64,000 nt of DNA from Myxococcus sp. Its GTDB lineage: Bacteria > Myxococcota > Myxococcia > Myxococcales > Myxococcaceae. Below, piece by piece: positions 55,364-64,000 of the stretch; the first letter of the stretch is position 1, and each line of letters begins with the position of its first letter. The translations under genes and the position numbers were made by a program. A model generated the notes under the pieces. The model searched no databases, was not told the DNA's origin, and was given only the letters and a program-made list of their open reading frames with translations. The stretch lies in contig JACSRE010000381.1 of assembly GCA_014879945.1 (NCBI GenBank), positions 1 through 64,000 of the forward strand. The letters run 5' to 3'.

Positions 55364-56322
55364 TGGCGACCTGGCGGGCGCGCTCCGAGTACCTGGTGGC
55401 CGGCGCGGCGCTGGCGGTCATCGCCGTGATGGTGAGCTGGTGGGCGGTGCTCGCGCGCAGGCTCGCCGGCGACGTGCTGCGCCTCGAGAACCAGCTGCAC
55501 CTGCTGCGCACCGGAGAACACCTCGAGCTGGGCGAGCGCGGCGCCCGCCTCAACTTCATGGTGCTGGGCGAGTTCAGCGCGATGGCCATCTGCCTGGTGG
55601 TGGCGGTGGGGGTGCTGCTCACCATCGCGCGGCAGCGCACGCTGGCGCAGCTGCGCATGGAGCGCCTGCTCCAGTTCACCTCGCACGAGCTCAAGACGCC
55701 CATCGCCGGGGTGCGCGCGCTGCTGCAGACGCTGGAGCTCGGCGCGGTGCCGCGCGACCGCGAGAAGGAGTTCTTGAAGCGGGGCCTGCAGGAGCTCGAC
55801 CGCCTCGAGCACCTCGCCGAGACCATCCTCATGTGGCAGCGCTCGGTGGCGGCGGTCGGCCCGCTCGCGGCGGCGCCGGTCGACGCGCGCGCGCTGGTGG
55901 AGCAGGTGCTGGAGCACCGCGTGCGCACCGGGGTCGCCGAGCAGGTCGAGGTGGCCTCGCTCGCCCCCGCCACGGTGCTGGCCGACGGCGACGCGTTTCG
56001 CGTCATCCTCGAGAACCTGCTCGACAACGCGCGCAAGTACGGCGCGGGCGCGACGGAGCTGAAGGCCGAGCTGCGCGAGGGGGCGTGGCAGCTCTCGGTG
56101 CGCGACCATGGCCAGGGCTTTCGCGCCGAAGACGCCTCGCGGCTTTTCGACCCCTTCAAGCGCCAGAAGCACCAGGGAGTGATTCACGGGAGCGGGCTGG
56201 GCCTGTACATCTCGCGGCAGCTGGCGCTGAAGATGCACGGCGAGCTGACGGCGCACAGCGAGGGGCCGGGGCGCGGGGCGGTCTTCACCGTCTCGCTGCC
56301 GCTGCAGGAGAGCCAGCCATGA
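55363..56322 (+). CDS. sensor histidine kinase embedded in hem operon
   Basis: 2 TM, HisKA FTSHELKTPIAGVRALLQTLE, HATPase NLLDNARKYG, GSGLGLYISRQLALKMHGE. Confidence 0.93.
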   Translation: MATWRARSEYLVAGAALAVIAVMVSWWAVLARRLAGDVLRLENQLHLLRTGEHLELGERGARLNFMVLGEFSAMAICLVVAVGVLLTIARQRTLAQLRMERLLQFTSHELKTPIAGVRALLQTLELGAVPRDREKEFLKRGLQELDRLEHLAETILMWQRSVAAVGPLAAAPVDARALVEQVLEHRVRTGVAEQVEVASLAPATVLADGDAFRVILENLLDNARKYGAGATELKAELREGAWQLSVRDHGQGFRAEDASRLFDPFKRQKHQGVIHGSGLGLYISRQLALKMHGELTAHSEGPGRGAVFTVSLPLQESQP

Positions 56323-57002
56323 CGGAGCGGGTGTTGGTCATCGAAGACGACGCGCTGGTGCGCGATCTGGTGACGCTGAACGTGTCGCACGCGGGGTTCG
56401 AGGTGGTCGAGGCGGTGGACTTCGCCGAGGGCCAGCGGCAGCTGCTGGACGGCGCCTGGGACCTGGCGCTCGTCGACGTGATGCTCCCCGGCGGCGACGG
56501 CTTCACCCTCACGCGCACCGCCCGTGAGAAGGGCGTTCGCAAGCCCATCATCCTCCTGACGGCCCGGGGTGACGTCGCGTCGAAGGTGCGCGGCTTCGAC
56601 TGCGGCGCCGACGACTACCTCGCCAAGCCCTTCGACGTGCAGGAGCTGATCGCGCGCGTCCGCGCCGCGCTGAGGCGGGCGAGCCCCGGCCCGATGCGGG
56701 AGACGCGGCTGACCGTGGGGGTGGGCTGGGTGCGCTTCGATACCGGCCAGGCGCAGACCAGCGAGGGGCTCATCTCGTTGTCCGACAAGGAGCTGCGCCT
56801 GATGCAGCTGTTCGCGAACCGCCCCGACGAGGCGCTGTCACGGGCCGACATCCTCGAAGAGGTGTGGGGCATGGACGCGTTCCCGACCGACCGCACCGTC
56901 GACAACTTCATCATGCGGCTGCGGCGGCTGTTCGAGGCCAACCCCGAAGAGCCGCGGCACCTGGTGACGCTGCGGGGCCGCGGGTACCTCTTCAAGCCAT
57001 GA
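56319..57002 (+). CDS. OmpR/PhoB-type response regulator
   Basis: VLVIEDDALVRDLV...DVMLPGGDG...LTARGD...KPFDVQELIARVRAALRR; winged helix LSDKELRLMQLFANRPDEALSRADILEEVWG. Confidence 0.95.
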   Translation: MTERVLVIEDDALVRDLVTLNVSHAGFEVVEAVDFAEGQRQLLDGAWDLALVDVMLPGGDGFTLTRTAREKGVRKPIILLTARGDVASKVRGFDCGADDYLAKPFDVQELIARVRAALRRASPGPMRETRLTVGVGWVRFDTGQAQTSEGLISLSDKELRLMQLFANRPDEALSRADILEEVWGMDAFPTDRTVDNFIMRLRRLFEANPEEPRHLVTLRGRGYLFKP

Positions 57003-58039
57003 ACGCGCTCACCACGACTCCGAAGAAGCGGCGCGCGGTGGTGCTGGTGAACCTGGGCACGCCGTCGGCGCCGACGCCCGGGGCCGTGCGGGCCTACCTC
57101 CGCGAGTTCCTCTCGGACCCGCGGGTCGTCGACCTTCACCCCGTGGCGCGCTGGGTGTTGCTCAACCTCGTCATCTTGCCGAGGCGGCCCGGCAGGGTCG
57201 CGCCGCTGTACCAGTCGATCTGGATGGAGGACGGCTCGCCGCTGCTGGTTCACGGGCGGGCGCTCGAGCGCCAGGTGCAGGCGTTGCTCCCCGACGCCGA
57301 GGTGGTGCTGGCGATGCGCTATGGCGCGCCGTCGCTCACCGAGGCGCTGGAGCGCATCGACGGCCTGCGCCTGCGCGACGTCACGGTGGTGCCGCTGTTC
57401 CCCCACGAGGCGAGCGCGACGACGGGCTCGGTGCGCGAGGCGGTGTACACCCACTACCGGGGCCACCCCCGCGTGCCCTCGGTGCGCGTGGTGCCGCCGT
57501 TCTTCGATGACGCGGGCTACCTCGAGGCGCTGGCCGAGAACGTGCGCGGGCAGCTCCCCGGCGACGTGCAGCACGTGCTGTTCAGCTACCACGGGCTACC
57601 GGAGCGCCAGGTGCGCCGGGAGGACGGCACCGGGCAGTGCCTGGCCGCCACCTCCTGCTGCGCGGCGCTCACCGAGAAGAACGCCCACTGCTACCGGGCG
57701 CAGTGCTTCGCCACCACCCGGGCGATCGCCGCGAAGCTGGGCCTGGGCGACGTCAGCACCTCGTTCCAGTCGAGGCTGGGCCGCGACCCGTGGATTGGGC
57801 CTGCCACCGACGCCGCGCTCGAGGCCCTCGTCGAGCGGGGCGTCACGCGCGTGGCGGTGGTGACGCCGGGCTTCGTGGCCGACTGCCTCGAGACGCTCGA
57901 GGAGCTCGGCAAGGCGGCCGTCGAGCGCTTCCACCAGCGCGGCGGCCAGCTCACCGTCGTTCGCTGTCTCAACGACGACCCGACGTTCGCGCGCGTCATC
58001 GCCCGCCTCACCGACGCGGGGGCGCGGCGCCATGCGTGA
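56999..58039 (+). CDS. hemH: ferrochelatase
   Basis: [65 protein letters not shown]. Confidence 0.96.
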   Translation: MNALTTTPKKRRAVVLVNLGTPSAPTPGAVRAYLREFLSDPRVVDLHPVARWVLLNLVILPRRPGRVAPLYQSIWMEDGSPLLVHGRALERQVQALLPDAEVVLAMRYGAPSLTEALERIDGLRLRDVTVVPLFPHEASATTGSVREAVYTHYRGHPRVPSVRVVPPFFDDAGYLEALAENVRGQLPGDVQHVLFSYHGLPERQVRREDGTGQCLAATSCCAALTEKNAHCYRAQCFATTRAIAAKLGLGDVSTSFQSRLGRDPWIGPATDAALEALVERGVTRVAVVTPGFVADCLETLEELGKAAVERFHQRGGQLTVVRCLNDDPTFARVIARLTDAGARRHA

Positions 58040-58925
58040 GGCCTTCGCGGGGCTGCAAGAGGAGCTGCTGCGCGGGCTCTCGGCGCTCGATGGGAAGTCC
58101 TTCGTCCGCGACGCATGGGTGAAGCCGCCGGGCGGCGCCCTCGAGGGGGGCGGCGTGACGTGCGTGCTGGAGGGCGGCGGGGTGTTCGAGCGCGGCGGCG
58201 TGGCCTTGTCCGACGTGAAGGGGGCGGCGCTCCCGCCGGCGGCCACCCAGCGCAACCCGCACCTGTCGGGGCGCTCCTACCGCGCGATGGGCGTCTCGCT
58301 GGTGGTGCACCCCACCAACCCCAACGTGCCGACGGCGCACCTCAACGTGCGCAGCTTTCGCACCGACGACGGCGCGGCGTGGTGGTTCGGCGGCGGCTTC
58401 GACCTCACGCCCTACTTCTACGAGCCCGACGACGAGGCGCATTGGCGGCGGGTGTCGCGGCAGCTCTGCGCGAGCGACGCGATGTACGAGCGGCTCTCGG
58501 CCGACTGCGACGCCTACTTCACGCTCAAGCACCGCAACGAGCGCCGCGGGCTGGGCGGGCTCTTCTTCGACGACCTCAACGAAGCGCACCCGTTCGGCGG
58601 CGGCTTCGAGCACTGCTTCGCCTTCACGCTGTCGGTGGGCCGCGCGTTCCTCGAGGCCTACGCCCCCATCGTCGAGCGGCGGCGCGCGCAGCCGTACACC
58701 GAGGCCGACCGCGCCTGGCAGGCGTACCGGCGGGGGCGCTACGTCGAGTTCAACCTGGTGTGGGACCGCGGCACGCTGTTCGGCCTCCAGTCGGGCGGGC
58801 GCACGGAGTCGATTCTGATGTCGATGCCGCCGCACGCGAGCTGGCAGTACGGCCCGCCCGTCACCGACGCGCGGCAGCGACGGCTCGTCGAGCGCCTGAC
58901 GGTCAGCCCCACAGCAGGGGCTTGA
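58032..58925 (+). CDS. hemF: oxygen-dependent coproporphyrinogen III oxidase
   Basis: [76 protein letters not shown]. Confidence 0.97.
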   Translation: MREAFAGLQEELLRGLSALDGKSFVRDAWVKPPGGALEGGGVTCVLEGGGVFERGGVALSDVKGAALPPAATQRNPHLSGRSYRAMGVSLVVHPTNPNVPTAHLNVRSFRTDDGAAWWFGGGFDLTPYFYEPDDEAHWRRVSRQLCASDAMYERLSADCDAYFTLKHRNERRGLGGLFFDDLNEAHPFGGGFEHCFAFTLSVGRAFLEAYAPIVERRRAQPYTEADRAWQAYRRGRYVEFNLVWDRGTLFGLQSGGRTESILMSMPPHASWQYGPPVTDARQRRLVERLTVSPTAGA

Positions 58926-59343
58926 AGACGACCATCCCGACGATGACGATCATGAGCAGCGTCGGCAGCTCGTTCATCACGCGGAAGAAGCGGTGGTTCC
59001 ACGTCGCGGGCGCGGTGAGGAGCCGCTTGCGGGCGATGACGGCGAAGACGTGCGTGGCGATGAGGGCCGTCACCATCAGCAGCTTCAGCTGCAGCCACCC
59101 CTGCGAGAGCCAGCCCGGCATCAGCGCCACCATCCACAGCCCGGTGCCGGTGGCCACGAGGCCGGCGGGCGTGGTGATGGCGTTGAGGAGCCGGCGCTCC
59201 ATGACCTCGAAGCGGTCGCGCACCACCTGCTCGGTCTCCATCGCGTGGTAGACGTAGAGCCGGAAGATGTAGAGCAGGCCCGCCATCCAGCTGATGACCG
59301 CGATGACGTGGAGCGTCTTGAGCCACAGGAACATGCGCGGCAT
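58903..59343 (-). CDS. hemJ: HemJ-type protoporphyrinogen IX oxidase
   Basis: [28 protein letters not shown]...[24 protein letters not shown]...[24 protein letters not shown]. Confidence 0.93.
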   Translation of the reverse strand: MPRMFLWLKTLHVIAVISWMAGLLYIFRLYVYHAMETEQVVRDRFEVMERRLLNAITTPAGLVATGTGLWMVALMPGWLSQGWLQLKLLMVTALIATHVFAVIARKRLLTAPATWNHRFFRVMNELPTLLMIVIVGMVVFKPLLWG

Positions 59344-59440
59344 TTCACAGTGGCCGGGGGCGCGCGTGTCACGGCCCTGTCATGTGGTGCAGGCGGAAAC
59401 CGGCGCCGCGCCGGCACGCGGTGTGCTTCGGGGAGGCCTC

Positions 59441-60256
59441 ATGACTCACGCTGGGTGGTGCCTCGGCCTCGCGGTGTGTTCAGCGGCCCTCAGCGCGGGC
59501 GCCGAGGTGGCGCTCGGGGCGGTGCAGCCGGGCGTGGAGTACGGGGTGGTGCCGCTGGTGGCCAGGCCCGGGGCCGGCGACGGGAAGCTGCACGTGGTGC
59601 GCGTCGACCCTGCGCTGGCGACGCTGACGCTTGGCCTGGCGAGCGAAGCCGGCGCGATGCGCACCGCCGCGCAGTGGAGCGCCCAGCTCGGCCTCAGCGT
59701 CGTCATCAACGCGGGCATGTTCGAGACCGACTACCGCTCCAACGTCGGCCGCCTGGTGCACCGCCAGCACGTCAACCAGCGCGTCTGGAAGCGGTCGTAC
59801 CAGTCGGTGCTGGTGATGGACCCGGACGTCGAAGGCGTGCCCAGGGCCACCCTGCTCGACCGCGACGCGCCCGGCTTCGACGAGGCGATCAAGCCCTACC
59901 GCACGGTGGTGCAGAACCTGCGGCTCATCAAGGCGCCCGGCGAGAGCGTGTGGAAGCCGAACGGGCGCAAGTGGAGCGAGGCCTTCGTGGCGCTCGACGA
60001 TCGAGGACGGCTGCTGTTCTGCTTCACCCGCACGCCCTTCGAGATGGCCGACCTGATGGCGCGGGTGCTGGCGTCGGGCCTGGGCGTGGTGCGCGCGATG
60101 CACGTCGAGGGCGGGCCCGAGGCGAGCCTGACGGTGCGCGGGAAGGGCCTGACGCTCGACCTGGCCGGGAGCTACGAGACCGGGTTCTTCGCGCGCGATG
60201 ACAACCCCCGGCAGTGGGAGGTGCCCAACGTCATCGGCGTACGCGCGGTGAAGTGA
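59441..60256 (+). CDS. phosphodiester glycosidase family (NAGPA-like/DUF2233) secreted protein
   Basis: LSVVINAGMFETDYRSNVGRLV; MHVEGGPEASLTV. Confidence 0.82.
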   Translation: MTHAGWCLGLAVCSAALSAGAEVALGAVQPGVEYGVVPLVARPGAGDGKLHVVRVDPALATLTLGLASEAGAMRTAAQWSAQLGLSVVINAGMFETDYRSNVGRLVHRQHVNQRVWKRSYQSVLVMDPDVEGVPRATLLDRDAPGFDEAIKPYRTVVQNLRLIKAPGESVWKPNGRKWSEAFVALDDRGRLLFCFTRTPFEMADLMARVLASGLGVVRAMHVEGGPEASLTVRGKGLTLDLAGSYETGFFARDDNPRQWEVPNVIGVRAVK

Positions 60257-60319
60257 GGCGCGGCGCCAAGGCCGACGTCGCAGTCGACTCGACGCGGCGA
60301 CACGACTACGCCCCCACCT

Positions 60320-61312
60320 GTGCGAGCGACGGCCGGCCGGGTCCTTGGCGTCAGCGGCGTGGGAGCGCTGCTGGCGGCCCTGTGCGCGCTCGTCGCCCTG
60401 GCCTTCGGAGAGCAGGCGCTCGACCTCGGCGAGGCCTTCACCGCCGGCACCACCGCGCACACCATTCTGCTCTCGCTGCGCCTGCCGCGCGTGGTGCTCG
60501 CGGCGATGGTGGGCGCGGCGCTGGCGGCGTCGGGCTCGATGCTCCAGGCGCTGCTGCGCAACCCGCTGGCTGACCCGTTCGTCCTGGGCGTCTCGGGCGG
60601 CGCGGCGCTCGGCGCCACCATCGCCATCGCGCTGGGCGTGTCGACCGCGGGGCTGGCGGGCCTGTCGGGGGCCTCGGTGTTCGCGCTCGTCGGCGCCGTG
60701 GCGTCCACCGGGTTGGTGCTGACGGTCGGTCGCGCGAGCCGAGGCGAGAGCGCCACCGGCACCCTGCTGGCCGGCGTCATCTTCAACGCCTTCGCGCTCG
60801 CGGCCATCATCTTCATCAAGGCCCTCGTCGCGCCCGACAAGCTGGGCGAGGTGTTGTTCTGGCTGGCGGGCGCGCTGGGCCACGAGTCGTGGAGCGCCCT
60901 CGCCTTCTCGGGCACCGTCATCACCCTCTCGGTGCTCGCGATGTGGGCGCTGGCGCCGCGCATCAACCTGCTCATGCTCGGTGACGACGACGCGCAGTCG
61001 CTCGGCGTCGACGTGCGGCGCACCCGCCTGGCGCTGCTCCTGCTCGCGTCGGCCGCCGTCTCGGCGGCGGTCGCGCTCTCGGGGTTGGTGGGCTTCGTGG
61101 GGCTGCTGGTGCCGCACCTGGCGCGCCTGGGGCTCGGCGCCGATCAACGGCTCACCTTGCCCGCCAGCGCGCTGCTGGGTGCGTCGTTCTTGATGCTGGC
61201 CGACCTCGCGGCCCGCCTGATGTTCCGCGTCTTCCACACCGAGCCGCCCGTCGGCGTCATCACCGCGCTGCTGGGCGGCCCGCTGTTTCTGCTGCTGATG
61301 GTGCGGCGCTAG
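60320..61312 (+). CDS. FecCD/BtuC-family ABC transporter permease
   Basis: LRLPRVVLAAMVGAALAASGSMLQALLRNPLADPFVLGVSGGAALGA; GLVGFVGLLVPHLARLGLGADQR. Confidence 0.95.
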   Translation: MRATAGRVLGVSGVGALLAALCALVALAFGEQALDLGEAFTAGTTAHTILLSLRLPRVVLAAMVGAALAASGSMLQALLRNPLADPFVLGVSGGAALGATIAIALGVSTAGLAGLSGASVFALVGAVASTGLVLTVGRASRGESATGTLLAGVIFNAFALAAIIFIKALVAPDKLGEVLFWLAGALGHESWSALAFSGTVITLSVLAMWALAPRINLLMLGDDDAQSLGVDVRRTRLALLLLASAAVSAAVALSGLVGFVGLLVPHLARLGLGADQRLTLPASALLGASFLMLADLAARLMFRVFHTEPPVGVITALLGGPLFLLLMVRR

Positions 61313-61716
61313 GCCGGCTTCTCGGCCGCCGTCTCAGCCGGCTTCTCGCCCTTCTTCTGGGCGGCGATCTCGGCCTTGATCTTCTCCATGTCGAGCCCGC
61401 GCACCTGCTCGATGACGCCCTCGAGCGCCGCGGCCGGGAGGGCGCCCGAGTTGCGCCCCAGCATCACGCCGTCGCGAAACACCGCGAGGGTGGGGATGGC
61501 CTGAATCTCGAAGGCCGCCGCCAGGCCCTGCTGCGCCTCGGTGTCGACCTTCGCGAAGGTGACGTCTTCGTGCTTCTTCGCGGCGGCCTCGAACACCGGC
61601 GCGAAGGCGCGACAGGGGCCGCACCACTCGGCCCAGAAGTCGATGATGAGAATGCCGCCCTTCTCGAGCGTCTTCTCGAAGTTCTGCTCCGTCAGCTCCA
61701 GCGTCCCAGCGGCCAT
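61309..61716 (-). CDS. thioredoxin
   Basis: ILIIDFWAEWCGPCRAFAPVFEAAAKKH; IQAIPTLAVFRDG. Confidence 0.95.
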   Translation of the reverse strand: MAAGTLELTEQNFEKTLEKGGILIIDFWAEWCGPCRAFAPVFEAAAKKHEDVTFAKVDTEAQQGLAAAFEIQAIPTLAVFRDGVMLGRNSGALPAAALEGVIEQVRGLDMEKIKAEIAAQKKGEKPAETAAEKPA

Positions 61717-61876
61717 GTGGTTGTCCTCTCCTCAGGTTGAGTAGTCGGTGCGGCGGGCACTTGCCCGCCAAAAAGGAGACGTGGGGTGAGAGTGCCAGAG
61801 TCCCACCGAGGATTCTCGCCGTGACCCGGGCCGGCTGGTGGGCTCTGATGACCCCTTCCTCAAAGGGGGGGTCCAC

Positions 61877-62332
61877 ATGGCGGCTGTCGAGTTTCCGATG
61901 CACAAGAAGGCGAAGACCGCGCTCAACATCACGGGCGGGCTGCTCATCATCCTCTGCGTCACGGTGCCCTTCGCGCTGTGGGTGTTCTACCGGGTGTCGA
62001 AGGCGAAGGTGACGGTGACGCCCGAGGGCCTCGAGGCCGCTGGGTTGACGACCGACACCGTGCGCTTCGACGACGTCGCGCGCTTCGGCATCCTGCGCAT
62101 CCCCATGGTGGCGCGGGGCATCGGCGGTGTGCTGGCCAACATGAAGCTCGACAACATGGGAGAGGGCGTGAACTTCGTCTTCCGGCTCAAGAACGGAAAA
62201 GACGTGAAGTTCGTCGTCAACCAGTACGAGCGCCACCAGGAGCTGATCGAGCTGGTCACGAAGTCGCTCCCGGTGCCGCGCGAAGACATCAAGATGGGCC
62301 TCTTGTCGTGGAAGTGGCCCGAGAAGGCCTGA
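61877..62332 (+). CDS. hypothetical PH-like membrane protein
   Basis: ATG 61877; one TM LNITGGLLIILCVTVPFALWVFYRV then VTVTPEGLEAAGLTTDTVRFDDVARFGIL. Confidence 0.6.
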   Translation: MAAVEFPMHKKAKTALNITGGLLIILCVTVPFALWVFYRVSKAKVTVTPEGLEAAGLTTDTVRFDDVARFGILRIPMVARGIGGVLANMKLDNMGEGVNFVFRLKNGKDVKFVVNQYERHQELIELVTKSLPVPREDIKMGLLSWKWPEKA

Positions 62333-62335
62333 CCG

Positions 62336-63754
62336 CTACCGAACGGGCTTCTTGCCAATCGGCGCGGGCTTCTTGAGCACCTTCGCCGGCTTGCGCTTGA
62401 CCGCCACCGGCGCCTTGACCGCGACCTCGGCGCCCAGCGGCTTCATCGTCGCGCAGCTCCACGTCAGCTCGGCGGTCTGCCCCTCGGCGATGTCCACCTC
62501 GAGCTCCTTCGAGGCCCGCGGGCCCTGCTTGCCCGAGGCGGGGCAGCGGAACTGCACCAGGTGGCGGCCGACCGACAGCGAGAGCGGCTCCGCCGGCACC
62601 CCGCGGTCTTCACCGTCGAGCGTGAGCGAAGAGACGCCCACGGTGCGCACGGCCAGGAGGCCAGTCGACACGGCGGTGACGTCAAGCTCGAGCGTCCCCG
62701 CGTCCACCACCGCGGCGACCTCGGCAACCAACAGCCCCGCGTCGACCGCGGTCGGCGCGGCGACGGGCCTCGGGTCGCTCCCGCCGAAGAGCCACAGGCC
62801 GAGCACGCCCAGCACCACCGCCGCGGCCGCGACGCCTCCGCCCAGGACGAGCCGGGTGGGCCCGCCCTTGCGCAGCTGCGCGAGCAGCCGCGTGGCCTCG
62901 CCCGCCGTGGGCGGCCGCTGCGCCGGGTTCTGGTGCGTCAGCCGCTCGATGAAGTTCGCCAGGTACAGCGGCGCCGCGCCCGGCAGCGGCTGCTCTCCCG
63001 GCACGCCCCCCGAGAGCGCCTCGTGGAGCACCACCCCGAGCGCGTAGAGGTCGCTGCGGTCGTCGGCCTTTCCCCAGCGCTGCTCGGGCGCCATGTAGCG
63101 AAGGCTGCCCAGCAGCGCGGCCGACTCGGTGAGCGTGGTGGCGCCCGAGACCTGCGCGATGCCGAAGTCGCACAGCCGCGGGCCCTCGGGCCCCAGGAGG
63201 ATGTTCGAGGGCTTCACGTCTCGATGCACCACGCCCGCCTCGTGCACCGCCGCGAGCGCCTCGAGCACCGCCACCGCCAGCGCGTCGACCTCGCCCGCCG
63301 GCAGCGTGCCCTTGTCGAGCCGGTGCCGCAGGTCGAGGCCCTTCACCAGCTCCATCGTGTACCAACAGAAGCCCTTGTCCTCGCCGTCCTCGAAGAGCTG
63401 CACCACGCGGGGGTGCTTCACCTGGGCGAGCGCGCGCGCCTCGCGGCGAAAGCGCTCTCGGAGCGCCGGCTCGGCCGCCAGCATCGGAGAGAGCACCTTC
63501 ATCGCCACCGGCGCGCCCACCGGAGACTCGGCCTCGTAGACCGTGCCCATGCCGCCGCTGCCCAGGCGCTGCACCAGCAGGTGGCCGCTCACCGTCTCGC
63601 CCTTGAGGTCGACCTCGGGCCAGAGCCTCGCTTGACCTGGCGCGGTCTCGACGCCGGTGAGGTCGACGCTCACCGCGCACTGGGTGCACGTCACCAGCCC
63701 GACGGTCTGCTCACGCGGCAGCGGGGTGCGGCAGGACGGGCAGAGGAAGTTCAT
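62336..63754 (-). CDS. Ser/Thr protein kinase with N-terminal zinc-ribbon and PEGA-like C-term
   Basis: CPSCRTPLPREQ...CTQC; LGSGGMGTVYEAESPVGAPVAMKVL; VVHRDVKPSNILL; DFGIAQ; TM; C-term VSSLTLDGEDRGVPAEPLSLSVGRHLVQFRC. Confidence 0.93.
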   Translation of the reverse strand: MNFLCPSCRTPLPREQTVGLVTCTQCAVSVDLTGVETAPGQARLWPEVDLKGETVSGHLLVQRLGSGGMGTVYEAESPVGAPVAMKVLSPMLAAEPALRERFRREARALAQVKHPRVVQLFEDGEDKGFCWYTMELVKGLDLRHRLDKGTLPAGEVDALAVAVLEALAAVHEAGVVHRDVKPSNILLGPEGPRLCDFGIAQVSGATTLTESAALLGSLRYMAPEQRWGKADDRSDLYALGVVLHEALSGGVPGEQPLPGAAPLYLANFIERLTHQNPAQRPPTAGEATRLLAQLRKGGPTRLVLGGGVAAAAVVLGVLGLWLFGGSDPRPVAAPTAVDAGLLVAEVAAVVDAGTLELDVTAVSTGLLAVRTVGVSSLTLDGEDRGVPAEPLSLSVGRHLVQFRCPASGKQGPRASKELEVDIAEGQTAELTWSCATMKPLGAEVAVKAPVAVKRKPAKVLKKPAPIGKKPVR

Positions 63755-64000
63755 TCGGCCAACCAGTCGATCTGCAGGTCGGCCAGCTTTCGGTCGAGCG
63801 TCGGCCTCGAGATGCCGAGGGACTCGGCTGCTTGCGCCTTCACGCCGCGGCACCGCTTCATCGCGAGCAGAATCTGCTCCCGCTCGAGCGCGGCCACCAG
63901 TTCGGCGAGCGTGTGGTGGGCGGCCGACGGTGCAGCGCGTCGCGGGGCGGTCACCTCGGGCGGCAGGTCGGCGGGCGTGATGGGGCCGTCGTCCTCCTTC
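63751..64000 (-). CDS. sigma54-dependent/Fis-type transcriptional regulator, C-terminus (partial at right edge)
   Basis: ...DDGPITPADLPPEVTAPRRAAPSAAHHTLAELVAALEREQILLAMKRCRGVKAQAAESLGISRPTLDRKLADLQIDWLAE; Fis HTH; ATGA overlap with kinase. Confidence 0.8.
   Translation of the reverse strand, partial: KEDDGPITPADLPPEVTAPRRAAPSAAHHTLAELVAALEREQILLAMKRCRGVKAQAAESLGISRPTLDRKLADLQIDWLAE

Noticed and set aside
1-64000. Searches by eye for tRNA, rRNA, CRISPR arrays, IS termini, integrases, phage genes
   Set aside because: No regularly spaced repeats, transposase motifs (DDE), integrase motifs or rRNA/tRNA-like conserved strings recognised; a small tRNA could be missed without a covariance search (tRNAscan-SE would settle it)

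Overview
High-GC window (strong G/C third-position bias, many long antisense ORFs), gene content typical of a myxobacterium (Myxococcota); this assignment is an inference. I found no rRNA, tRNA, CRISPR array, IS element or prophage. Main blocks: (1) 0-25 kb, accessory and housekeeping genes: several lipoproteins, an OM beta-barrel-like protein, a hybrid histidine kinase, a TIG/PKD/beta-helix lipoprotein with a (DAGTx)n repeat, an alpha/beta-hydrolase lipoprotein, a probable frameshifted gene, two peptidoglycan-binding enzymes, transaldolase, a sulfatase-fold protein, YceI, and a cobalamin-binding radical SAM protein. (2) 26-42 kb, a minus-strand respiratory locus: Alternative Complex III (actABCDEF), a caa3-like cytochrome oxidase (coxI-IV plus a second subunit-III-like protein), two SCO proteins (one a SCO-cytochrome c-YHS fusion), a diheme cytochrome c, and a 38-aa membrane micro-ORF absent from the supplied ORF track. 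(3) 42-43.7 kb, a fatty acid desaturase divergent from a FabR/DesT-like TetR regulator, with a DesT/FabR-like palindrome between them. (4) 48-59.4 kb, a near-complete heme biosynthesis locus (hemN, hemB-hemD, hemE-hemA-hemC-hemL-[HK-RR]-hemH-hemF, hemJ). A two-component system is translationally coupled inside the hem operon. (5) 59.4-64 kb: phosphodiester glycosidase, orphan FecCD permease, thioredoxin, Ser/Thr kinase coupled to a sigma54-type regulator (partial). Strongest candidates for something new: the two-component system inside the hem operon, relocation of the caa3 cytochrome c domain onto ActE, the 38-aa micro-ORF, the SCO-cytc-YHS fusion, and the signal-peptide-less pair of peptidoglycan enzymes. 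All calls come from reading motifs by eye; no database search was run.
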